Of a DNA stretch of 64,000 nt, positions 56,340 through 64,000 are shown piece by piece. Under the pieces are notes generated by a model, which was not told the DNA's origin, made no database searches, and saw only the letters and a program-made list of their open reading frames with translations. The DNA lies in NCBI GenBank assembly GCA_022828595.1, contig JAKGHH010000002.1:79394383-79458382 (forward strand), given 5' to 3'. Every line of letters begins with the position of its first letter. Position 1 is the stretch's first letter. A program made the translations under genes and the position numbers. The stretch comes from Nelumbo lutea. Its lineage: Eukaryota > Streptophyta > Magnoliopsida > Proteales > Nelumbonaceae.

Positions 56340-58193
56340 CTAACTAAATGGGATACTGAATTGTCAGAGTTTGAATTGCACTATCAGCTGAGGCCCACAA
56401 TCAAAGAACAAGCACTAGTAGACTTCTTGGTGGAATGCATGTTCAGCAAAGCCATTGGCCAAGCCCTCGAAGAGGATAAGAGGCCTCAGCCTACCTAGAG
56501 ATTGTTCGTGGGTGGGTCTTCCAATGCCAAAGGAAGTGGAGCAAACCTCATACTTCTTACCCCGGATAATAGAGAGGTGGGATATGCACTACGGTTTGAC
56601 TTCCTTTCTTCCAACAATGATGCAGAGTATGAGGCCCTACTCACTGGACTACAGCTTTCCAAGGACCTCAAAGCCAAGCACATTGAGGTCTTTAGTGACT
56701 CATAGCTGGTTGTGAACCAAGTGAATGGGGAGTATGAAGCCAGAGAACCAAATATAGCTAAGTACATGGTTAAAGTCCAGGAGCTAGCCAACCACTTCTG
56801 GCACATCGCCCTACATCAGGTCCCTCAAACTGAGAGCATGAGAGCCAACACCCTATCTAAACTTGCAAGCAGCTCGGGGTCAACCCTTGGTCGCACAGTA
56901 TATGTTGAGAAACTTGCATGGCCCAACATTGAAGAGAAGCAGATGTATCCCTTCCAAGTTGAGTCCTACTAGATAGACCCCACCCTTGCCTATTTATAGC
57001 TTGAACAACTCCCTTTCGATAAGAATGAAGCAAGGAAAGTTTGACGGCAAGTAGCTCCCTACGCCTTGCTTGAAGGCAATTTATATAGAAGATCCATCAC
57101 CTTGTTATACCTCAAATGCCTCCGCCGAGAGGAGGGCAAGTATGTGCTTCGAGAGATCCATGAAGGCATCTACGGCAACAACCTCAGAGGTAGAGCTCTA
57201 GAACAAAAGGCACTAAGGCAAGGACACTTTTGGCTGACCATACACAAGGATCTGCTGAGCAAGTGCAAAGATGTGACCGACACTAGAGACATTCCAACAT
57301 CTCACATCGACCTACCACAACCCTCTTGGTCCTCAACAGTCCATGGCCCTTTCCAAAGTGGGGAATGGATCTCCTTGAACCATTCCCTTAAGCCACTAGG
57401 AATAGAAAGTACCTCATCGTCGCGGTGGACTATTTCACAAAGTGGGTTGAAGTTGAGCCCTTGGAAACCACCATGGCCAAGATGATACAAAGCTTCTCCT
57501 GGAAGAACATCATTTGTCATTTTGGCATCCCCCACATGCTTGTCACAAACAATGGCCAGCAATTCAACAATGCAAGGTTCAACGAATGGTGTGCAAGTCT
57601 TGGAATAAAGCAACAATACACCTCAATCGGCTACTCCCAAACCAATGGCCTAGCCGAGGTCACCAATAGAGCCATCCTTGAGGGATTGAAGACAAGGTTG
57701 GGCAGAGCCAAGGGACTTTGGGTAGATGAGCTATACAATATCCTATGGGCCTACCAGATGACACCTCGGACTGCCACAAGAGAGACCCCATTCAACTTGA
57801 CATATGGGGCCAAGGCCGTTATCCCAGCAAAGATTGGCCAGTCGACGCTTCAGACCAAGGCATACAAAGAGGTTGTGAATGATGAAGAGTTAAGAAATAA
57901 TCTAAACCTGTTGGAAGGCATCCTAGAGCAGGCTCAAGTCAAGGTCACGGCCTATCAACAAAGGATTGCCAGATACTACAACTCCCAAGTAAGAGAGTGT
58001 CACTTCAAGGAAGGTGACCTCATCCTCAAGAAAGTCATAGTGCCCAAGCCCGACATTGGAAAACTTGGCCCTAACTAGGAAGGGCCCCACAAAGTCAAGC
58101 AAGTGGTCGGCCCCAACACCTTCCGACTGGAGTACTTGAGTGGAAGGCCAGTACCCCGTACATGGAAATCCAACAACCTTTGGATGTACTATT
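56340..58193 (+). pseudogene. Gypsy RNase H and integrase, outer element
   Basis: After the solo LTR the frame reads TELSEFELHYQLRPTIKEQA, then RNase H: RLFVGGSSNAKGSGANLILL, RFDFLSSNNDAEYEALL and VFSDS followed by a stop, LVVNQVNGEYEAREPNI. IN starts near 57060 (EGNLYRRSITLLYL, REIHEGIYGN). In 57425-58078 it is open for 217 codons: VDYFTKWVEVEPLETT (first Asp), VTNNGQQFNN (second catalytic Asp changed to Asn), TNGLAEVTNR (Glu), ILWAYQMTPRTATRETPFNL and GDLILKKVIVPKPD. It ends near WKSNNLWMYY at 58193. The zinc-binding part is frameshifted. Confidence 0.88.
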
Positions 58194-59017
58194 AAAGATG
58201 TAATATCACTAGTGAAAGTTTTATCAATAAAGTGTGCAAATTTCTTCCCACCCCGGCTTGAATCTTTAGTGTAAATTTTCTTACACCATTCAATCACCAG
58301 GACACAACCTTCACTAAGGTTATACGCTCAGACTAAACGATGACCAAGTCATACGACTCCTGAAGAGTCATACCCCTACTTGCATTTTAGCTAAGGCAAA
58401 GAACTTTTGGAACCTCGGCCACAACATCAACCTATGATATCGGCCTCGGCCTTAGAGACCCTCAAAAGGAGTAAGTCTCCATGTAGGCCTAAAGAGCTAA
58501 CATTGACCCATCACGTAAGATGAGCAAACACACTAAACAAGCAGCACTAGTTCACTAAGGAAAAGGCATTCCGCAACCTCGACCGTGCACTATTTGCTAG
58601 GCCTCGGCCATGCACGAGTTCGTTGTCTAAGTCCCTAAGGAAGGATAAGCCAAACAAGTAGCTAAATAAAAGTTTGTGTGATTTTTGCAACTTATGCCTC
58701 TCCAAAGGGGGGCATCAGCCCCTGGCACAAAAAGAAAAAGAAAAAGACGAGGAAAAAGGCACAAACTTGGCAAAAAACTTAGTATATTTTTCATTAAGAT
58801 TCCTTTGCATTTTATAAAAAATCAGCATTTGATGCAGGAGGCCGAGTCCCTTATGAAAAGTTAACAAAAAAATGATTTTTACGAGGGGAAGAAAAGATAA
58901 AAGGTTGTAAGAAGGAGGCCCTAGCCTTACACGAGCACCCTCACATCTCGATGTCTATGTACTCGTCAGTTGCCTCTAGCTAGGCAGGCTGCTCATCACT
59001 GACTTGGCTTTAGGGTA
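58194..59017 (+). other. 3' non-coding remnant of the outer gypsy
   Basis: No coding similarity. It contains a G-run with palindromic arms (AAGGGGGGCATCAGCCCC near 58696-58712), an A/G-rich stretch (58730-58760) and T-rich ends. In the inner gypsy the equivalent place holds the 114-bp array and antisense ORF; neither is present here. Ends abruptly at copia sequence. Confidence 0.5.
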
Positions 59018-59832
59018 AGATGACAAAACGGCCATTTACAGGTAAGCTTAAAAGACCTACAGGCACACTTAACCTGAAACATAGTGATGTATGTGGTTCC
59101 ATGAATGTTAGGACATGTAACCAACATGTTTACTTCATAACATTCACCGATGATTACTCTCTGTATGGTTACTTGTACCTAATGAGACACAAATCTGAAT
59201 CCTTTGAAAAGTTTAAAGAGTTCAGACAAGAAGTTGAGAAATAGTTGGGGAGACAAATTAAGGCCCTTCGATGAGATCGATGAGGCGAATATCACTCCGA
59301 CGAATTTAGGGACTACTTAAGGGAAAATGGGATTGTATCACAACTAGCTCCTCCTGCTACACCACAATTAAACAATGTATCAGAGAGGAGAAATTGGACT
59401 CTATTAGATATGGTCCGTTCATGTCTCATCCACTCAAAATTACCTATATCCTTTTGGGGTTATGCAATAGATACTGCAATATATGTTCTGAACTGGGTTC
59501 CAACCAAATCCGTTCCTAAGACTCCATATGAGCTATGGACCGGTAAGAAACCAAGTGTAAGACACTTGAAGATTTGGGGTTGTCTGACACATGTTAAAAG
59601 AACAAGTGCTAATAAATTCAAGACCAATCATTGCCTATTTGTAGGTTACCCCAAAAGCTTTGTAGGTTATTTATTCTATGACCCAAATGAGCAAAAGGTG
59701 TTTTATAGTCAAAATGCTTATTTCTTAGAAGAAGACTACATCTTGGACAATCATCGTCAGGAAATAGTTCTTGATGAGGAGAGTCCAGGGGTAGTGGGAG
59801 ATATCCCACAGGCTCCAGATAATAACCCTTGA
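59018..59832 (+). pseudogene. Isolated copia integrase fragment
   Basis: The plus strand reads KRPFTGKLKRPTGTLNLKHS, DVCGSMNVRTCNQHVYFITF (first Asp), SESFEKFKEFRQEVEK, then stops, [31 protein letters not shown] (Glu), [39 protein letters not shown] and [18 protein letters not shown]. It is about as close to the 25876-34982 copia as copia X is. There is no gag, RT or LTR on either side: the left flank is gypsy 3' DNA and the right flank is minus-strand gypsy. It was probably left by deletions on both sides. Confidence 0.88.
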
Positions 59833-60391
59833 TTTTCCTTTTGATTTAGGCATCTTTGGAAAGTTATGGTTTTGTCAAAGAAAGGTTTAGATGAAAGGCT
59901 CAAATGGGCTAACTATCGTCTGAATGTTAAGGGACCAAGGGAAATGATTGACCGAAAATGGTCTCTAGTCCTTTCTTTGATTGATCAACAATTGACAATG
60001 GTTTTTCTTACTTGATGCTAACTTAGGAGTAACCATTGTGAGTTGACTTCATTGCCCTTATGCCTTCAATGCCTGTGCTACCCAAGGTTGTCCCTTTCTC
60101 CAAAAATTTCTTATTTTGAATTTCCATTCAGTAACCAACTTTTCTCAAGAACATATCAATGAGTCTTGTTGCAAGTTTTCAATCGTCACATTTGAATACA
60201 CTAGAAGGATAAATTGGGCCCAATTGAATTTATTGTTTTGTTGGGAGTAAGCATTGGGACACAAACATAGAGTGATAAAAGATGCAAAGCAAGACTTCAT
60301 TAAGTAAAAACTGAGTACACTGAGCTTTTAAGGCATAAAGAAAAACAAAGTTCAATGCAAATGTGCTTTAGATGGTAGCATGTCCATAAGC
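59833..60391 (-). other. Decayed gypsy sequence downstream of gag knuckle
   Basis: It lies on the 3' side (minus strand) of the gag knuckle. I cannot recognise PR or RT in it. No supported ORF. Confidence 0.35.
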
Positions 60392-61872
60392 TTAAGCCCC
60401 AAGGTTGTATTGGCCATCATCAAGAAGGTGTTGGATAGCATATTTCAATTGCCAGCATTCATTGGTCTCATGTCCTGGTCCTTGATGGTAGGCACAATAA
60501 GCTTTTTGGTTGAAATTCTTTGGATCCACAGGAGGCTTCCAAGGCAATAAATGAAGGTATCTTTTTTTTACCAAGATGAGCAAAAGTTAGGAAGGTTGGC
60601 AAGGTAACGGACTGAACAGCATTTGAAACAAAAACTAGTGGTGTTGCCCCTATGCGGTAGATTAGTCAATCAACTTTCAAGGTTAACAAGTTCATTGCCT
60701 TTCGAAGTTCTTTGATCTCTTGTTGGATTTTGACTTGATCTTTGGTAGGTGTGGTCATCTTTCCTGTTGTGAGCATTAGACTTTAGATGGAATGTACCAT
60801 GCATAGAATGAATGCATAATATGTGTGCATGTAATACAGAGATGATGCAAGCAATGCCTAGACTATAAGGGTTAGTACCTAGAGGGTATCTTGATAGAAA
60901 TCCTAGGGTTTTTAGGAGAAAAATGTGTTTATTTGAGAATCCTAAGGTTTTATTTTTATTTGATTATCTGAGTCACACCCAACCCCTTGTGAGGGATCAG
61001 ACCAGCCATAGTTCTTGAAAAGGTTACAAATTTGATTACACATTTTAGTTATGTTTTAAGGGATACTATCCGATGTTGACTAGATCTTGGATGTTGACCT
61101 TGAGAACTATGTGATTATTGGTCGAGTGCCCCGGTCCTTGATGATAAGAACAATACTTGCCCATCTTAAAGCTCTTTGCTAGGGGATTAGGAATTAGTTT
61201 AGGTGACAAAGGTGGTAGATATCCATTCTCAATCAGTCGATGTAGCAATTAAAACTATAGAGGGAGGGGAGTGAATCGTCTCTTAACTCTTCTAGTTAAA
61301 GCTCAATGTTTCTGTGTTGAAGGGGAAGGTTGATGTATAGTGGCAATTACAATAGGTTTTTTTTATCTCAACTAGTGAATTTGTGGATGTTAGGCGGTTT
61401 TTCTCATGCTTAACTTCCCATTCGATGTGTGCACCAGCCTTTTGCAATTGAGAAAAGCTTGTCTTATGTCATCCTAAGGAGTTCTAGATCGACAAAACTC
61501 TTGATAATTTGTTCCACCAATTTTCCCCATGTCCTCCGAGTGTCTCGGTTGAGCTAGGTATGCCAATCCAAAGTGGCTCCTTTAAGGCTCTTAGATCGAA
61601 GCTGCAACGTGTCTATATAATAAAGGAGGGATGTGAGCTTGGGGATAATTAGTTCCTTTGTACTTGTGGAATTTTGGGATTTTAACATTTTTAGGCATGT
61701 CAAGGTTGGGGTGAGGGGATTTTAACATTCTTAAATCATTGAAATCAATTATTTCTTTTGGTTGGGATGTTCATATGTTCTTCATGTCTTCGTTCATCTT
61801 GGCCAGTTCTTCTTAGTAGAGCATAATTGACAAATCTTGCCCAATGGGAGGTTGATAAGAGGCTTGCTCCAT
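60392..61872 (-). pseudogene. Gypsy gag with two zinc-knuckle-like repeats
   Basis: On the minus strand a plausible start MEQASYQPPIGQDLSI lies at 61872. Then MPKNVKIPKFHKYKGTN, SLKGATLDWHT and LNRDTRRTWGKLVEQ form the core of a plant gypsy gag. At 61066-61248 comes LIENGYLPPLSPKLIPNPL with YCSYHQGPGHSTNNH, and at 60392-60583 a second, YCAYHQGPGHETNEC with WQLKYAIQHLLDDG. The second keeps CX2HX4HX4C; in the first the last Cys is His. Two successive knuckle blocks of this style are known in dicot gypsy gags. Numerous stops. The fragments at 2185 and 6066 may be pol of the same or a related family. Confidence 0.78.
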
Positions 61873-64000
61873 GATGATCCTAAAGGGTTAATTTAGTTTA
61901 AGAGGGATTTGAACTTTTGTTTGATTTGTTTTGATGTTTTAAAGTTGGTTGTCTAAAGGGCCTATGTTGTTGGTTCTAAAAGGTATCAATCTAGGTCGTA
62001 GGCTTCTAATAGGTGGGAGTAGAGTAATGTGGGCTAAGGACTAGTTCTTGCGATGAACATGCGATGACATGCAATATGCTTATACAAATGATGAAGTGTG
62101 GGCAAAAACAATGGAAAACTAGGACAAAAATGACCTACCCCTAGTATGCACCTAGAGCTATTAAGGTTTCTATGACTTAGCTAACCGGATATTGGATCCT
62201 AAGCAAGAATGGGCCAAGGTTAAACCTGAATTTGCGAGGGTGTAGGGTGCTATGGGTGAGGTCGAGGTAATAGAATTGGTGTATAGTGCTAGGGTTGTCA
62301 ATTTTACAGTGGCTACTGATTGAAGGAGTCCTAAGAAGGCTAGATGTGTAGGTGATTAGATAGGATGGCTTCCTTAGAGTGGGTCAAGGGAACCTAGCAA
62401 GGATGTGAAGGAAAGAAAGAATCTATGGTCAATTAGTGGACCTCTGTCAAAATTAAAAAGCATTTAGAAAGTAAAAAAACTAAGATTGAACTTGAAATTG
62501 AAAAACAAATACAATGTTTAAAGAAGCTTTGAAAAATCTTTTGGGGTTTGAGGAATTCGATTAAGATTTGGAAGAGCATTCATGAACTTTAAAATTTGCT
62601 CAAGTTTGTAGAATGTTGATTTTTGCAATTGATTTAAAATTATGTGAGTTAGGATTTGATAAAGAGACTTTATTTGATAATCCTTACAAATGAACCTGAT
62701 GGTTTGACAATTTTATTTCTCTTCATTTTATGAATTAGTCCTTTATTGTGTTTTTGTTGTCTTGATAGATTTCTATTTTGGATGATTTTGGAAATAGATT
62801 TTTATTGTGAGTTAGGTGTTGGGTTTTGATGCTATTTGGTACATTTGTTCTTTTCCCCCATATTTTATTATTAATTTGGGGACTTGGGCAACTAGTGTTG
62901 TAGTTAGGATCAAGTTCTAATTTAACAAATACTCTTGGGATTTTGGAAAAGGTTAGGATTTGAAGGAAATGCCAAAAGTAATTAGTTCATGTACCATGTT
63001 TGTAAAACAAACAACCTTTTTTGATGTTGCTCCCCAAGAGCAAAATCATTAGGTCAAACATCTACTTAGTTTGGAGAAGAGCAAGAAAAATATTTGCTCA
63101 AAATTTTATGAAGGATCATGAGAACGTCTTTTCGATATTGGCTAAGGGAATATCAATCCCTACACCAAATGTATAACTACTTGACACCCCGGAGTTTTGA
63201 AAATGTGAAGGTCTAAGTGGCCTTTTGACATTATATCTCAAGAGTAGCTCATGGAGCCAAACATCTACTTGGCCTGAGTTTGGTTAAAGGAATGAAATAT
63301 CTTTTGATATTGGTTAAGGGAGGATTAGACCATTTTCCATACATATCTACTAGATCCTCCTAGAGATTGAATACTTAGAATGGGTCAAGGTGGCGTTTTG
63401 ATAGAGTTATGTACCTATTTAGCCAAGAGATGGTCATAGGATATAAGAGACCCCAAAAAGAACGGCTTTTAAAGCTATTTCTTAGGATCTAAGCTTATAG
63501 AATCATGAATCTACTTAGCCAAGAGATGGACAGAGGAAAAATGATGAAAGGGGTAAAAAATGGCCTTTTGATGCTACTTCTCAAGAGCTGAACTCATAGA
63601 GTCATGCATCTAGTTAACCAAGAGATGGACATAGAACAAATAATGAAAGGGGTCAAAATGGCCATTTGATGCTACTTCTCAAGAGCTGAGCTTATAGAGT
63701 TATGCATCTACAAAAGCCTGGAGTCAAAGATGGTCATTTTAAATGAGAGTTTTAGATTCTGATAATTGTAGTTTTGATTTTGATCTTAATTCCTAGATTT
63801 CCTTACCTTAATTTTTTTTTTTATTATTGTAGTTTGAACCTTATATGAAACTTGTAGATCTAATTTTTATTTTTTTTCTTATTGGTTTTGATTGTTTTTA
63901 TCTTACATTTGGAAAATTGGGCCTAGGTGTTACTTGGGATATGTTAAAGCTTACTTGGGTTTGTTGTTTGTTTTTTTATGGTGTTTTAGTGTCAAATCTT
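61873..64000 (-). other. Gypsy 5' leader region
   Basis: Upstream (minus strand) of the gag start, about 2.1 kb of AT-rich DNA without an ORF, ending in a tandem array and T-rich tracts (63810-63880). No LTR end or PBS is recognised before the window ends. Confidence 0.5.
63010..63715. repeat. Degenerate tandem array, about 97-bp period
   Basis: GAGATGG starts units at 63427, 63523 and 63622 (periods 96 and 99). Each unit contains GGCCTTTTGATGCTACTTC, CAAGAGCTGA, CATAGAGTCATG and CATCTACTTAGCCAA. Weaker copies of the same word order are visible around 63015-63080, 63210-63280 and 63395-63426. Confidence 0.8.

Larger units (their letters stand above)
40642..59017 (+). mobile_element. Outer Tat-like gypsy element, split by nested insertions
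   Basis: Plus-strand pieces 40642-40875, 51982-55255 and 56340-59017 give PBS, gag, PR, RT, RNase H, IN and 3' non-coding DNA in the order of Ty3/gypsy. The PBS-like TTGGCACCATCTATGGGAA is a form of the TTGGCGCC-type motif seen after Tat-lineage LTRs. The nested element (40876-51981) splits gag and a solo LTR (55256-56339) splits RT from RNase H. Removing both restores continuous protein similarity at each site. No 3' LTR is recognised; the element is truncated by the copia fragment at 59018. All domains are decayed. Confidence 0.82.

Noticed and set aside
1..64000. Host genes, tRNA or rRNA genes
   Set aside because: I saw no exon-intron gene with a recognisable host product, no cloverleaf with A and B boxes, and no rRNA motif; tRNA-like matches are retrotransposon PBS sites.

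Overview
This is angiosperm nuclear DNA from a repeat-dense (heterochromatin-like) region. The evidence is Ty1/copia and Ty3/gypsy LTR retrotransposons of plant type, primer-binding sites for plant initiator tRNA-Met, hAT-like non-autonomous DNA transposons and AT-rich microsatellites. I found no intact host gene, rRNA, tRNA or CRISPR array. Nearly all protein-coding similarity belongs to gag, protease (PR), integrase (IN), reverse transcriptase (RT) and RNase H (RH) of retrotransposons, almost all broken by stops, frameshifts or deletions. The species cannot be named from sequence alone.

Left part (1-24176). The 3' end of a plus-strand copia element with its 3' LTR (1-2177) abuts minus-strand gypsy pol debris (2185-2976, 6066-7266) separated by about 3 kb of tandem-repetitive or low-complexity DNA. 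Then come a truncated plus-strand copia LTR (7267-8283) and a minus-strand copia leader plus LTR (8315-16122). That LTR is interrupted by a complete, old, short-LTR copia element (10684-15996; 198-bp LTRs; TSD AGGTC). Next is a pol-less deletion derivative of the long-LTR copia family (16123-22160), a plus-strand copia PR fragment, and the leader of another minus-strand copia.

Middle (22163-38353). This is a four-level nest. Plus-strand copia X (22163-22645 and 36144-38353) holds a minus-strand copia whose 5' LTR spans 24177-36143. That LTR holds an hAT-like element (25061-35196; 8-bp TSD with one mismatch). The hAT-like element holds the youngest element of the window, a 9107-bp copia on the minus strand (25876-34982) with TSD TTCAT, TG...CA LTRs, PBS, PPT and a gag-pol with only a few stops and one frameshift.

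Right part (38354-64000). After about 2.3 kb of gene-free AT-rich DNA with an hAT-like MITE, a plus-strand Tat-like gypsy element (from about 40642 to about 59017) is interrupted in gag by a second Tat-like gypsy on the minus strand (40876-51981; 850/852-bp LTRs). The inner element carries a plus-strand antisense ORF region (42213-44040) with its own TATA box and a reading-frame-preserving intron, a 114-bp tandem array, a deleted RT with YVED in place of YVDD, and a 1910-bp copia solo LTR (48529-50438; TSD CGGGT). The outer gypsy carries a further solo LTR (55256-56339; TSD CTAAC) between RT and RNase H. It ends in a misplaced copia integrase fragment (59018-59832), followed by minus-strand gypsy gag and leader with a roughly 97-bp tandem array (59833-64000).

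The genes here do not form a cellular pathway. They are layers of insertions whose relative order can be read from target-site duplications, and LTR divergence gives rough relative ages: about 10% for the short-LTR copia, about 2% for the 25876-34982 copia.
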